Shown: positions 23,333-33,467, counted from the stretch's first letter. The stretch is DNA of 64,000 bases from Gudongella sp049310905 (GCF_049310905.1 NZ_JBMEMN010000001.1:62001-126000), one strand, 5' to 3'. Notes: a model not told the origin generated them from the sequence alone. Numbers and translations: made by a program.

Positions 23333-24413
23333 CATCACTTATATCGTATTCTTCTATTCCTTCCGTATCCACTTCAAAAACTTCATTCTCCGGCAGTTCG
23401 TAATGTCCTGATGTAAATGGAACTCCGTCAATCGAGATATATACCTTGTCGGTATCATAAAATTCACCAAATGTGTTCACTATACTATTAATAAGCATCC
23501 ATTCAGGATATGAACCTGCATTCCAGCCTGGAATTAGCTCACTTGTGAAATCTACTTTGACCGTCCAAGTTCCCTTGTCTAGGAAAACACTGTTTATCAT
23601 GGTATCCTGGGATATAACCCGAGTCAATCCCTCTTCCACTGGATTTTTAAAAAGATCTTCGAAAATATTCTCCAATTGATCATTTGTATTGAAATTGAAT
23701 ATATGATCCACGTATCTTAAAGTAATTTCATTGTTACTTTCCAGTGGATAGTACAGCCGTATGTCTTTTTCGTAAGGGCCTTCAATTATATCGCTTAAAA
23801 GACTGCTTATCTCGGTTTCACCATCAAAGTACAAAACAGCTACCATACCGATATCTTTAGCATAATAATTTTTCTGCAACCTGTCTTCATCAAGATAGGT
23901 TGTAACTTCAAGTGCATTGAAGGTTCCATAGGGTGTCTCAATCATAACATCCAATCCAGTAATCTCTCTGATATAGCCTTCTTCAAGCTCCCATGAATTC
24001 CCTTTCTCCAGAGGTTCCTTTAAAAGCACATTGTTTTTGATACCAGATGTGGATAGTATGTTCTCAGTGTGGTAGAACTCTCCCTCCAGATATATCTCGC
24101 GTACGGAATCTGCTGTTCTTTCAACTATTCTTACTGTTTCTGTTCCAGGGTTTATATTCCTATACTGACCTCTTTGACCATTTTCATATTCAAGGAAAAC
24201 ACTTTGCTCTGCAAATTCATTGCCACGACCCTCATACTCATACAACGAATCGTGAATAAAAGGATAGTAGTCATTTAAGGATACTCCGTTGTCACCTGCC
24301 TTGCCCTCATCCTGTACTTCCTGGCTGTCACTTATAGGTGTACAGGCTGTAGCAAATGCTAATGAAAATGCAACAATCAATACTCTAAGCTTAAATCCAT
24401 TTGACTTTCTCAC
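23328..24413 (-). CDS. GerMN-domain lipoprotein
   Basis: The 361-residue protein starts with a basic region and a hydrophobic stretch ending in the lipobox-like AFATAC, with Cys24 as the probable lipidation site. A beta-rich middle region follows. The C-terminal 110 residues (LENIFEDLFKNP to DGVPF) resemble the GerMN domain found in spore cortex/germination protein GerM and other lipoproteins. Its role here is unknown. In Gram-positives it would be tethered to the outer face of the membrane. This hints at, but does not prove, a sporulating lineage. Confidence 0.7.
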   Translation of the reverse strand: MRKSNGFKLRVLIVAFSLAFATACTPISDSQEVQDEGKAGDNGVSLNDYYPFIHDSLYEYEGRGNEFAEQSVFLEYENGQRGQYRNINPGTETVRIVERTADSVREIYLEGEFYHTENILSTSGIKNNVLLKEPLEKGNSWELEEGYIREITGLDVMIETPYGTFNALEVTTYLDEDRLQKNYYAKDIGMVAVLYFDGETEISSLLSDIIEGPYEKDIRLYYPLESNNEITLRYVDHIFNFNTNDQLENIFEDLFKNPVEEGLTRVISQDTMINSVFLDKGTWTVKVDFTSELIPGWNAGSYPEWMLINSIVNTFGEFYDTDKVYISIDGVPFTSGHYELPENEVFEVDTEGIEEYDISDE

Positions 24414-24517
24414 TTTGAATCACCTCTTCCATATACCATTCCTTGATACGATTATATAACATGTACCGTTGGAATAATTTACGAATTCTTTACAATAACC
24501 CTCACTTGGGTGCTAAA

Positions 24518-25243
24518 CTACAAAAGTTCGATATCTGCATCGCACTTGTAGATTACATTCTTTCGTTCAACAATAATAGTGATTCGTCTAGAAAGATACT
24601 CATCATCCTTAATATTAAGAATCAATTCCCTATTTGGATTTATGGCAACCGGATTTCCCATTCTTCTTAGCATCGACAGATCGCCTGGTGTATCACCATA
24701 AGCATAGCTCCTCACAAGATCAACCTGATGCTTTTCAATGATTTCATCAAGCACTTTTTTCTTGCTTGCGGAGTCCCACATCCTTACAATTTCTCCTGTG
24801 TAGCAATTGTCAGAATCGACCAGATACTTTGTACCTCTGTATTCTGTTACTCCATACTTTTCAGCCATTTTGGAAACAAGAAAATCAGGGCTTCCTGATA
24901 TGAAAAATACCTCATGTCCCATTTTCTTATGCCATTCTATCTGTTCTCTTGAGTATTTGTATACCATATCCCAGTTTGACTCTATAACGTGATTTGCAAC
25001 AAACTCAATATGCTCTCGCTTTATTCCCTTTAATTCCTCCAGATATACCCCTGCAAGGATTTCAAGATACTCCTCAAAATCAGCATACCTCTTTTCCCAA
25101 TCCTCATATGCTTTCTTTACTTTTGTATACCAAACCTCAGGATTAATTATTTCAAAAGCAATCAGCTTTCGAAAATGCTCTATCATAAGAGAATTTCTGA
25201 ATATGGTTCCGTCAATATCAAAAAAAGCAGCTGTTTTTTTCAT
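24518..25243 (-). CDS. HAD-superfamily subfamily IB phosphatase
   Basis: The 241-residue protein has motif I FFDIDGTI (Asp9, Asp11), motif II FISGSPDF (near residue 115) with a downstream lysine, and motif III YGDTPGDLSML (near 189). It resembles SerB/CicA-like HAD-IB hydrolases. The substrate is unknown. It follows the EEP-family gene by 38 nt on the same strand, and that gene follows degV by 30 nt. Confidence 0.87.
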   Translation of the reverse strand: MKKTAAFFDIDGTIFRNSLMIEHFRKLIAFEIINPEVWYTKVKKAYEDWEKRYADFEEYLEILAGVYLEELKGIKREHIEFVANHVIESNWDMVYKYSREQIEWHKKMGHEVFFISGSPDFLVSKMAEKYGVTEYRGTKYLVDSDNCYTGEIVRMWDSASKKKVLDEIIEKHQVDLVRSYAYGDTPGDLSMLRRMGNPVAINPNRELILNIKDDEYLSRRITIIVERKNVIYKCDADIELL

Positions 25244-25281
25244 CCTATCCCTCTTTTCCCTGTAAGTACTTATAATGTCTT

Positions 25282-26337
25282 TTATTTTAAAGAAAAAATC
25301 ATATTTACTGGATTATGATCAGTATTCTCAAAATCTGTATCTACATTATTAACAGATATTATTTCAATATTATCTGATACCAGGAATCCATCAATTACGG
25401 CCTTAAAATTATAACCATCCTGATAAGGTTTTTCCAGGGTTCTTACTGTAGGAACCCTCGAATCCACTGCCCAATAGTATGTTTTTACATGGTAATCATC
25501 AGGCAGGTTCTTAAGCCAGAAGGGCCACGGTTCACTGGATTCAAATGTCATTGGATCAGTCCCTGGAAGATTATGATTCCAATCCCCGCCTGCTATTAAG
25601 TAGTTTCCTTTCTCATACTCAACCTCGAGATGCTTCTTTAGATACTCCAGCTGCTGAAGCCTTATAATGCCACCTTCGTCAAAAGCCGATAAATGAAGAT
25701 TTATCAATACAACTTCCTTGCCGTTTGTGGCTTTTAAACGAGATTCTGTAAAGCATCTATCCAATTCAAACAATCTCACAGGCCACTTTTCTTCTCCCGG
25801 AAGCTGAAACCTATTGGCATCAGTGATGTTATACCTTGAAAGAGTCATGACTCCCGATAAGGCCTTGCCCATTGGATTAAGCAAGGGTACAGGTACCCAG
25901 GGTACCTTGTAGTTGATTCCAAATGAATACCCGTAGTTTGGATAATATGTTTTAAGCAACTCAACCTGGTCGATTCTGTGGCTTCTGGAAGAATTCTGGT
26001 CAACTTCCTGCAACAGTAGTATTTCTGCTTCGGTGATATCTAAAGCATCAATCACAGCATCGATATTTGCCTGAACTGACTCGGTACTTTCTGCCCTAGA
26101 CCTCTCACCACCATCTGCAAAGAAATCCTGTGTCTTATCAAGGCCTGCATATCCAATATTATAGGTTGTAATAGAAATATTCTCTCCTACTGGCATCTCC
26201 TTAAGTTGGTTGTTGGAAATCGACAAAGTTTCCTTCTCTTGTGGCTTAAAATCAGTTATAGATATGTAGAATAAAAATGACGCAAATAAAAGGACTATGA
26301 AACTGGCTGCTAATATTATCACCTTGAGCACTCTCAT
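25282..26337 (-). CDS. Endonuclease/exonuclease/phosphatase-family protein
   Basis: The 351-residue protein has one N-terminal membrane helix (about 5-27) and an exported EEP-fold domain. Catalytic residues are visible in LLLQEVDQNS (Glu), NLHLSAFD, AGGDWNHNLPG (Asp and Asn) and NTDHNPVNM (Asp-His). The fold covers nucleases, sphingomyelinases and inositol phosphatases, and the exact substrate cannot be told. The membrane anchor suggests action at the outer surface. Confidence 0.85.
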   Translation of the reverse strand: MRVLKVIILAASFIVLLFASFLFYISITDFKPQEKETLSISNNQLKEMPVGENISITTYNIGYAGLDKTQDFFADGGERSRAESTESVQANIDAVIDALDITEAEILLLQEVDQNSSRSHRIDQVELLKTYYPNYGYSFGINYKVPWVPVPLLNPMGKALSGVMTLSRYNITDANRFQLPGEEKWPVRLFELDRCFTESRLKATNGKEVVLINLHLSAFDEGGIIRLQQLEYLKKHLEVEYEKGNYLIAGGDWNHNLPGTDPMTFESSEPWPFWLKNLPDDYHVKTYYWAVDSRVPTVRTLEKPYQDGYNFKAVIDGFLVSDNIEIISVNNVDTDFENTDHNPVNMIFSLK

Positions 26338-26367
26338 ATGATCCTCCCTTCACGTCATTTGATAGTT

Positions 26368-27231
26368 TTACATTTTTCTCTTTGAATAAAAAAGCGTCAA
26401 TGATCCTGGTCCAACATGAGCACCAATTGCTCCTCCTATTTGGTTGGTAATGTAATCATTTACTCCGTATTTTTCAGTAATCATTGCTTTCAGTTTGTCA
26501 GCAGTTTCCAGGTCGTCTCCATGGGTAATGCAAAAGGTTGTATTAGAAAGATCTGAATCAATATTCCTTTCTCCAACCAACTCAACCATTCTCTTAAGTA
26601 CCTTGTTTTTTCCTCTAACCTTTTCCATTGCAACCAACTTGCCATCTCTTACTTCCAAAATTGGCTTTATATTGAGCATTCCTCCAAGTATGGCATTTGT
26701 TCTTGAAATTCTTCCTCCCCTATATAGATATTCGATATTGTCTACAGTAAATATGTGATCCACATTCTCACTGTAAAATTCAGTTATCTTAATTATCTCT
26801 TCCATTGAAGCGCCATTCTTGCGAGCTGTCCCCGCTTCGTAAACTACAAGTCCATATCCACAAGATGCTGCCTTGGAATCTATTACGGCTATATCTGCAT
26901 CGGGGTACTTTTCTTTTAATGTCATTTTGGCAATTGAAGCTGACTGGAAAGTAGCTGATAATCCTGATGAGAATCCGATGTATATGATTTCATGACCATT
27001 CTTAATATGTTTTTCAAATGCATTTTCAAAAGTTATAGGAGTAATTTGAGCAGTTCTGAATACTTCTCCATCCCTCATCCCTTTGTAAACTTCCTCAGGA
27101 TCTATGTTAACCTTGTCAAAATACTCTTTTTCTCCTTTTATTAATACTATTGGAAGCTCTTCAATCTCAAGTTCCTCAAGTAGTGTTCTAGGCAAATCAC
27201 ATGCGCTGTCACATAGTATCTTAATGCTCAT
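26368..27231 (-). CDS. DegV-family fatty-acid-binding protein
   Basis: The 287-residue protein has the family N-terminus IKILCDSACDLP, the IYIGFSSGLSATFQSA segment (near residues 84-99) and EYLYRGGRISRTNA near 168. DegV/FakB proteins bind a fatty acid for phosphorylation by FakA kinase. It is the first gene of a degV-EEP-HAD series. A second DegV lies at 40143-40976, consistent with several FakB proteins of different chain preference. Confidence 0.92.
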   Translation of the reverse strand: MSIKILCDSACDLPRTLLEELEIEELPIVLIKGEKEYFDKVNIDPEEVYKGMRDGEVFRTAQITPITFENAFEKHIKNGHEIIYIGFSSGLSATFQSASIAKMTLKEKYPDADIAVIDSKAASCGYGLVVYEAGTARKNGASMEEIIKITEFYSENVDHIFTVDNIEYLYRGGRISRTNAILGGMLNIKPILEVRDGKLVAMEKVRGKNKVLKRMVELVGERNIDSDLSNTTFCITHGDDLETADKLKAMITEKYGVNDYITNQIGGAIGAHVGPGSLTLFYSKRKM

Positions 27232-27367
27232 TATAACCCCTCCATTTAATTATGCTATTTCTGTATTTCTACCCAATATACTAATATTTTAGCACATTTA
27301 CCCATTTTTTGATATTAATGGACACATTTCTTTAATAAAAGGGTACAATAGAAACGGAGGGATGTAT

Positions 27368-28600
27368 ATGGAAAATTTAGCAAACAGATTCTTAAATTAT
27401 GTAAAATTTGAAACTACTTCAGATGAAAGTTCAGTAAGTGTTCCAAGTACTGAATCCCAATTGAAGTTTGCCAGAATACTGGCTGATGAGCTCGGTAAAA
27501 TTGGAATGTCAGATGTAAGCTTGGACGAAAAAGGTTATGTGATGGCAACACTTCCAAATAATACAGAGAGAGAGTTGCCCGTTATTGGCTTTATAGCACA
27601 TATGGACACTAGTCCTGATATGTCAGGAAAAAATGTTAATCCTCAGATATTCGAGAACTTTCAAGGGGAAGATCTTGTATTAAACAAGGATAAAGGAATT
27701 ATACTTTCTCCCGATGATTTCCCTGAGCTTAAGGAAAATATAGGCAAGACAATAATAACTACTGATGGAACAACTCTTCTGGGAGCGGACAACAAAGCAG
27801 GTATAGCAGAGATTATAACTGCAATGGAGTATTTTTTACAAAACCCTGATATTCCCCATGGTGAAATAAAGGTAGGCTTTACTCCAGATGAAGAAATCGG
27901 TAGAGGAGCAGACCATTTTAATGTTGAAAAGTTTGGTGCTGATTTTGCATACACTGTAGACGGTGGTCCCGTGGGTGAACTTGAATACGAAAATTTTAAC
28001 GCTGCATCTGCCACGGTCAATATTCAGGGACGAAATGTACATCCAGGTTCAGCCAAGAACAAGATGATTAACTCATTACTGATTGCACAGGAATTAAACA
28101 GTATGCTACCCGTTAATGAACGCCCCGAATACACGGATAATTATGAAGGTTTCTTCCATTTGATGAGAATTAACGGAACTGTTGAAGAAACTGAAATGAG
28201 TTATATAATAAGAGATCATTTTAAGGACGGGTTTGAAAAAAAGAAGAATCTTATAACTGAAATTGCAGACTTCCTAAATATAAAATACGGAGATGTCATA
28301 GCTCTTGAAATCAAAGACTCATATTATAATATGAAGGAGCAAATTGAGCCCGTTATGGAGATAGTTGAACTTGCCAGGGAAGCTATGGAGGATCTCGGTA
28401 TTGAAGTCCGTATCAAGCCAGTCAGAGGTGGAACAGATGGCTCAAAGCTTTCATACATGGGCTTGCCTTGCCCAAATATTTTTACTGGAGGATATAACTT
28501 TCACGGTAAGTACGAGTATGTAACTATAGAAGGCATGGAACTTGCTACAAGGACAATACTTGAAATAATAATTCTTGCAGAAAAAAGACCTTTGATTTAA
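27368..28600 (+). CDS. pepT: Peptidase T (tripeptide aminopeptidase)
   Basis: PepT releases N-terminal residues from tripeptides. The 410-residue zinc enzyme shows FIAHMDTSPD (His-x-Asp ligands, near residue 77), GADNKAGIAEI (ligand Asp, near 139), TPDEEIGRGADHF (catalytic Glu pair, near 174), TVDGGPVGE, and a late HGKYEY ligand His. The second ATG (27368) is preferred to 27362 because GGAGG is then 7 nt upstream. The last codons overlap a hairpin that ends the converging aminotransferase transcript. Confidence 0.93.
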   Translation: MENLANRFLNYVKFETTSDESSVSVPSTESQLKFARILADELGKIGMSDVSLDEKGYVMATLPNNTERELPVIGFIAHMDTSPDMSGKNVNPQIFENFQGEDLVLNKDKGIILSPDDFPELKENIGKTIITTDGTTLLGADNKAGIAEIITAMEYFLQNPDIPHGEIKVGFTPDEEIGRGADHFNVEKFGADFAYTVDGGPVGELEYENFNAASATVNIQGRNVHPGSAKNKMINSLLIAQELNSMLPVNERPEYTDNYEGFFHLMRINGTVEETEMSYIIRDHFKDGFEKKKNLITEIADFLNIKYGDVIALEIKDSYYNMKEQIEPVMEIVELAREAMEDLGIEVRIKPVRGGTDGSKLSYMGLPCPNIFTGGYNFHGKYEYVTIEGMELATRTILEIIILAEKRPLI

Positions 28601-28610
28601 CCAAAGGTCT
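28581..28610 (-). terminator. Terminator of the aminotransferase unit
   Basis: AGACCTTTG / CAAAGGTCT stem (28586-28594, 28602-28610) followed on minus by TTTTTT. It overlaps the 3' end of pepT. Confidence 0.75.
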
Positions 28611-28626
28611 TCACTATTTGATTGAT

Positions 28627-29445
28627 TCAGGATACTTCATTCATAAGTTGCTTATATCCTTCTACCAATTCATTTACGATTTTATTTTCAGCAGTTGGCA
28701 ACTCGATGTCATCTATCCAAGAAACAGGAAGAACTCCTACACTCGTGCCAGAGATAAATAGCCCTTCGAGTTTATCTAACTCATCTCTTCCTAGTCTTCT
28801 CTCCAATACGGGATATCCAAGCTTCATGGATAGTGCAATTATGTGTTTCCTTGTTATTCCAAGCAGAACATCTTCAGCAGGAGCTGTGTAAAGCGTATTG
28901 TTCATTACATAAAACATATTGGATCTGCTTCCTTCCAGTATATGACCTTGCCCATTTACCAAAAGCGCCTCAAAAGCATCCTTATTGTTCATGGCATTCT
29001 TTACCCGTTGTCTGAAATCACTGTGCTGGACCTTGGCATTTGGATTTTCCCGCTGGTGCTCAAACAATATGACTTTAATTCCCTCGCGATAGTAGTTTTC
29101 AGGAGGATAGAAGCTTTCTACCGCATATACCAGAAAGATCTCTACTTCTGACTCATCAAGTGTATATAAAATCTTGATGTTGTTATTGTCAATATTATTA
29201 GCTTTTATCAACCTCAGCACCTGACTTCTTATTTCATCTCTGTTATAGGGAATCCTTAAATCTGCCAACTTGGCTGAACCGAACATTCTTTCAAGATGAT
29301 CCTCAAGGAACATCGGATTACCTTTTACAACTCTTACTACCTCATAGATAGCAGGTCCCGTAATTCTATCAAATACTGTCGATTCTTCAACCTCCATCAA
29401 TTTACCATCAACTGAAAGATATTTAAAAATTGCCTCTGGTTTCAT
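28627..29445 (-). CDS. Class IV PLP-dependent aminotransferase
   Basis: The 272-residue protein belongs to the branched-chain aminotransferase / 4-amino-4-deoxychorismate lyase / D-alanine aminotransferase fold. It contains LEDHLERMFGSA (near residue 46), HSDFRQRVKNAMNN with a candidate PLP lysine (near 136-149), and LEGSRSNMFYVMNNTLYTAP (near 169-188). Short length favours a PabC- or D-amino-acid-aminotransferase-like enzyme over IlvE, but the substrate is uncertain. It is 20 nt downstream of cls. Confidence 0.8.
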   Translation of the reverse strand: MKPEAIFKYLSVDGKLMEVEESTVFDRITGPAIYEVVRVVKGNPMFLEDHLERMFGSAKLADLRIPYNRDEIRSQVLRLIKANNIDNNNIKILYTLDESEVEIFLVYAVESFYPPENYYREGIKVILFEHQRENPNAKVQHSDFRQRVKNAMNNKDAFEALLVNGQGHILEGSRSNMFYVMNNTLYTAPAEDVLLGITRKHIIALSMKLGYPVLERRLGRDELDKLEGLFISGTSVGVLPVSWIDDIELPTAENKIVNELVEGYKQLMNEVS

Positions 29446-29465
29446 TCTGGATACCTCCTGTGAGT

Positions 29466-30923
29466 TTAAAGTATTGGCGACAAAAGCCTTGAAACAGATT
29501 CCTTGATCTTGATTGTTCTTGATCTGTTTTTGTAAGTTTCCATAGTTATCTCTTTACAGTTTTCGAGATCATGAACAAATCTTTCGGCGAGTTTATTATT
29601 TGTATCTCTATCATATATAAACGCATTTACCTCAAAATTGAGGTTAAAACTTCTGATATCAAGGTTTGCGGTTCCAACTGACGAAACTGAATCATCTGTA
29701 ATCATAACCTTTGAATGAAGAAATCCTCTCTCATAAGTATAAAATCTAACTCCAGCTTCCAGCAGTTCTCCAATATAGCTTAGACTTGCCCAAAAAACAA
29801 ATGGATGATCTGGTTTATTTGGAATCATAACTCTGACATCAAGTCCAGATAAACCTGCAATTCTAAGGGCTTCAAAAATACTGTCATCAGGAATAAAATA
29901 AGGTGTCTCAATGTACAATCGTTTTTCGGCATTATTGATCATTTTTAGATAGCCGTCTTTTATACTTGGCCATTTAGAGTCTGGTCCACTGCTTACTATC
30001 TGTATGCCTACCTTGTTATCTTCCTCTTGGGTTCCAATATAGCTTTGGCATCCATTTATTTCTTCACCAGATGCGAATCTCCAATCCAAAAAGAATTGCC
30101 ATTGCATGGAACTGATTGCAGAACCCTTTATTCTGATATGAGTATCCCTCCAGTATCCGAACTTGCTAGACAATCCAATGTATTCATCTCCAACATTAAA
30201 GCCTCCAATATATGCCTCTTTTCCATCTACAATACATATTTTTCTATGGTTTCTATAATTTATCCTTACGTTAAATACTGGTATAAATGGTGGGAAAAAG
30301 AACACAACCTCTCCACCAGCTTCTCTTAAAACATTGGTTATTCTCCTACCTAGTCTTCTGCTTCCCATTCCATCAATCAGAAGCTTGACTTCAATGCCTT
30401 CCCTGGCTTTTTGAGCCAATGCTTCCATTACAATGTTTCCCATATTGTCATCGTTGAATATGTAATATTCCATGTGGATATATTCTTCAGCTTTTTCTAT
30501 GCTTTCAAGAAGAGCTTTGAATTTATCTTCACCACTAAAATATAGATCAACTTCGTTGTCTGATGTGAAAACAGAATTACTGCCCATCAAGTGAAGCTTG
30601 ACTATATCATCATAGGCTTTGTATTCAGGATTTTTTTTCAAAAATTCTCTGGTGCTGAAATTTTTTTCTTGATCTGCTAAAAGGATATCAAAACAATCAT
30701 CCTCATTGGCTTTTGACATGAACATTTTTTTCTTTGACATATCCTGTCCAACAAAAAGGTAGAGAATGAATCCTATTACAGGCAAAAAAAGCAGGACCAT
30801 AAGCCACAGCCATGTTGATGTAGGGTTTCTTCTTTCAAAGAAAACCAACACCAAGGCCAGTAGAATATTGATCCATATAAGATTGCTAAATATGAACATG
30901 TAAGATGAAAACAGACTTTCCAT
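29466..30923 (-). CDS. cls: Cardiolipin synthase
   Basis: The 485-residue phospholipase-D-type enzyme joins two phosphatidylglycerols into cardiolipin. Two N-terminal transmembrane helices precede two HKD motifs: NHRKICIVDGKEAYIGGFNVGDEY (first His near residue 225) and HSKVMITDDSVSSVGTANLDIRS (first His near residue 408). Length is typical. It lies between typA (28 nt upstream) and the class IV aminotransferase. Confidence 0.94.
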   Translation of the reverse strand: MESLFSSYMFIFSNLIWINILLALVLVFFERRNPTSTWLWLMVLLFLPVIGFILYLFVGQDMSKKKMFMSKANEDDCFDILLADQEKNFSTREFLKKNPEYKAYDDIVKLHLMGSNSVFTSDNEVDLYFSGEDKFKALLESIEKAEEYIHMEYYIFNDDNMGNIVMEALAQKAREGIEVKLLIDGMGSRRLGRRITNVLREAGGEVVFFFPPFIPVFNVRINYRNHRKICIVDGKEAYIGGFNVGDEYIGLSSKFGYWRDTHIRIKGSAISSMQWQFFLDWRFASGEEINGCQSYIGTQEEDNKVGIQIVSSGPDSKWPSIKDGYLKMINNAEKRLYIETPYFIPDDSIFEALRIAGLSGLDVRVMIPNKPDHPFVFWASLSYIGELLEAGVRFYTYERGFLHSKVMITDDSVSSVGTANLDIRSFNLNFEVNAFIYDRDTNNKLAERFVHDLENCKEITMETYKNRSRTIKIKESVSRLLSPIL

Positions 30924-30952
30924 TTCAGTCTCCCCAATTTTTGCTCTTTAAA

Positions 30953-32767
30953 TTATTTTTTTGATTTATGTCGCTTATTGGTTTCCAAAATTCTCTTTCT
31001 GATTCTGATATTCAATGGAGTAACTTCAATAAGCTCATCATCCTCAATAAACTCCAATGCCTCTTCAAGAGACATAATCTTTGGTGGTGATAATCTTAGA
31101 GAATCATCTGATCCAGAAGCTCTAACATTGGATTGTTGTTTTCTCTTTGTGACATTGACTTCAATGTCTAATCCTTTAGGATTTGATCCAACAACCATAC
31201 CTTCATAAACATTTGTTCCTGCTCCTATGAATAATATACCCCTTTCTTGTGCGGAATACAAACCATAGCCTGTAGCTTGACCGGTTTCAAAAGCTATTAT
31301 TGAACCTGACTTTCTTCTAGGAATATCGCCCTTGTAGGGTGAGTATCCATCAAATATTGTATTCAATATTCCATTTCCCTTTGTATCCGTTAGAAATTCC
31401 TGCCTATATCCAATTAGTCCACGTGCCGGAATTGAAAATATTAGTCTGGCATATCCACCAACTGGCTCTGACATACTTATCAGCTCGCCTTTTCTTTGTC
31501 CAAGCTTATCGATTACAGCTCCCACAAACTCACTGCTGACATCTACTGTTACCTTCTCCATGGGTTCATGCTTGTTTCCATCTACGGTTTTATATAAAAC
31601 CTCTGGTTTTGAAACCTGGAACTCGTAACCTTCTCTTCTCATGTTTTCGATCAATACCGACAAGTGAAGTTCTCCTCTTCCAGATATCTTGAATGAATCC
31701 GTCTGGTCTGTATCTTCAACCCTAAGACTTACATCTGTCTGTAGCTCTTTGTAAAGTCTGTTTCTGAGCTGTCTTGATGTTACAAAATCTCCTTCAGTTC
31801 CAGCATAGGGACTGTTATTGACTGAAAATGTCATTGCAAGGGTTGGTTCTGATATCTTCACAAAATCTATTGCTTCAGGTGTATCCAGATCACAAAGTGT
31901 ATCTCCGATTTCAAGGTCTGCTGGACCAGAAAGTGATACTATGCTACCCATTGTTGAACTTTCAACTTCGATTCTGTTAAGGCCTTCAAATTCGTATAGC
32001 TTGTTGATCTTTGCCTTAACTCTTCTTTCGGGCTTTGCAGCATTTACAATAATTACTTCCTGATTGGTATGAATGACTCCTCTTTCAACTTTTCCTATTC
32101 CTATACGACCTACATACTCGTTGTAATCAATAGTGGAAATAAGTATTTGAGTCTCACCTTCAGGATCACCTTCAGGAGCTGGAATATACTCGACTATTGT
32201 CTCAAACAAGTCCTTCATGGTATCTGTTTTAACTTCAAGATCAAGTGTTGCAGTTCCTTCTTTGGCTGAGGTGAATACAAATGGACAATCAAGCTGATTG
32301 TTGTTTGCTCCAAGCTCTATAAATAAATCCAGGATTTCGTCAATTACTTCTTCAGGTCTTGCTTCTGGTCTATCAATCTTGTTAATTGCGACTACAACTG
32401 GCAATTCAAGTTCCAGTGCCTTCCTTAAAACGAACTTTGTCTGTGGCATTGATCCCTCAAATGCATCTACAAGGAGTACTACACCATTGACCATCTTTAA
32501 AACTCGTTCCACTTCTCCTCCAAAATCAGCATGTCCAGGAGTATCTACGATATTGATCTTGATGTCCTTGTAAGTTATTGCAGTGTTCTTAGCAAGAATC
32601 GTGATTCCTCTTTCTTTTTCTATGTCATTCGAGTCCATCACTCTCTCTTGAATAACCTGGTTGTCTCTGTATATACCTGATTGCTTGAGAAGACTATCAA
32701 CCAAAGTTGTCTTTCCATGATCAACATGGGCTATTATTGCTACATTTCTAATATCATTTCTTTTCAT
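30953..32767 (-). CDS. typA: Translational GTPase TypA/BipA
   Basis: TypA is a ribosome-associated GTPase related to EF-G that aids ribosome assembly under stress. The 604-residue protein has G1 AHVDHGKTTL (near residues 13-22), switch sequence ERGITILAKNTA, G3 DTPGHADFGG, G4 NKIDRP and the TypA C-terminal domain with GYDLYSAQERG-like sequence (GYGLYSAQERGILF near 505). The gene is intact and differs from the truncated typA-like fragment at 7095-7217. Confidence 0.95.
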   Translation of the reverse strand: MKRNDIRNVAIIAHVDHGKTTLVDSLLKQSGIYRDNQVIQERVMDSNDIEKERGITILAKNTAITYKDIKINIVDTPGHADFGGEVERVLKMVNGVVLLVDAFEGSMPQTKFVLRKALELELPVVVAINKIDRPEARPEEVIDEILDLFIELGANNNQLDCPFVFTSAKEGTATLDLEVKTDTMKDLFETIVEYIPAPEGDPEGETQILISTIDYNEYVGRIGIGKVERGVIHTNQEVIIVNAAKPERRVKAKINKLYEFEGLNRIEVESSTMGSIVSLSGPADLEIGDTLCDLDTPEAIDFVKISEPTLAMTFSVNNSPYAGTEGDFVTSRQLRNRLYKELQTDVSLRVEDTDQTDSFKISGRGELHLSVLIENMRREGYEFQVSKPEVLYKTVDGNKHEPMEKVTVDVSSEFVGAVIDKLGQRKGELISMSEPVGGYARLIFSIPARGLIGYRQEFLTDTKGNGILNTIFDGYSPYKGDIPRRKSGSIIAFETGQATGYGLYSAQERGILFIGAGTNVYEGMVVGSNPKGLDIEVNVTKRKQQSNVRASGSDDSLRLSPPKIMSLEEALEFIEDDELIEVTPLNIRIRKRILETNKRHKSKK

Positions 32768-32853
32768 AAAATTATTACAAATCCCTTCTATAAATAAATT
32801 ATCATATGCTTAACTTTATAATATTATCATACTTTTGCAAAAAACACAAAATT

Positions 32854-32885
32854 TTAGTATTATCTCGAATTTGGGATAATACTAA
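32854..32885 (-). terminator. Hairpin after the anti-sigma-type ATPase gene
   Basis: TTAGTATTATC (32854-32864) and GATAATACTAA (32875-32885) form an 11-bp perfect stem. On the minus strand AAAATTTTG follows, so termination would be modest. Confidence 0.55.
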
Positions 32886-32915
32886 GGTCAGAATAAAATC
32901 TAATATTATTAGTCC

Positions 32916-33320
32916 TTAAACAATATTCTTTATTGATACAACCTTGTTTCTGTCTACATAAAACTCATCTGAAAGTCCGTTTACCAAAACAAGTCCTCTT
33001 CCCCACGACTTAAGATCTGTAGATCTGTATTCTTCGGGATCGTAATCAATTCCCCTACCTTCATCTTGCACTTCTATTGTTAAAGTTTTACTGTTCATCT
33101 TTAAGGTTAAACTAATGCATTTTGAGGGCACGCATTCGTTGCCATGGAGAGCTCCGTTGACAATCAGTTCATTGAGAATAACCTTAATATCAAAAATCAG
33201 GTCATTGTCGGATATTAAATTGTCGAGATTGTTTACAGTCTGGTCGATAAAGGACTTTATGGTTTCCAAATCACTGCAGACTGTGCCCTTGTAAATATAA
33301 TTCATAGCTATCACATCCAA
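32916..33320 (-). CDS. Anti-sigma-factor-type (HATPase_c) ATP-binding protein
   Basis: The 134-residue protein is a lone GHKL ATPase domain like RsbW/SpoIIAB: the N-box is LNELIVNGALHGNE (near residues 48-61), the G1 box is DEGRGIDYD (near 96-104), and SWGRGLVLVNGLSDEF follows. Such kinases bind sigma factors or STAS antagonists; neither is encoded beside it. Neither the ATG at 33320 nor an in-frame ATG at 33305 has a clear ribosome binding site, so the start is uncertain. Confidence 0.78.
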   Translation of the reverse strand: MDVIAMNYIYKGTVCSDLETIKSFIDQTVNNLDNLISDNDLIFDIKVILNELIVNGALHGNECVPSKCISLTLKMNSKTLTIEVQDEGRGIDYDPEEYRSTDLKSWGRGLVLVNGLSDEFYVDRNKVVSIKNIV

Positions 33321-33417
33321 ATTATCTAGTCTTATGTATTCTACCCATTCTAAAGTATTATAATCTAATATAACGGTTACTTTTGTATAATTTAAATGTT
33401 TTATTTTTGATAATATA

Positions 33418-33426
33418 TGGTATAAT
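33418..33426 (+). promoter_or_regulatory. Extended -10 promoter of the rubredoxin gene
   Basis: TGG-TATAAT (33418-33426), 41 nt before the start codon, weak -35. Confidence 0.5.
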
Positions 33427-33467
33427 TAAGTAATTAAGTAAATTCATTAACGAAAGGAGAATGCACA

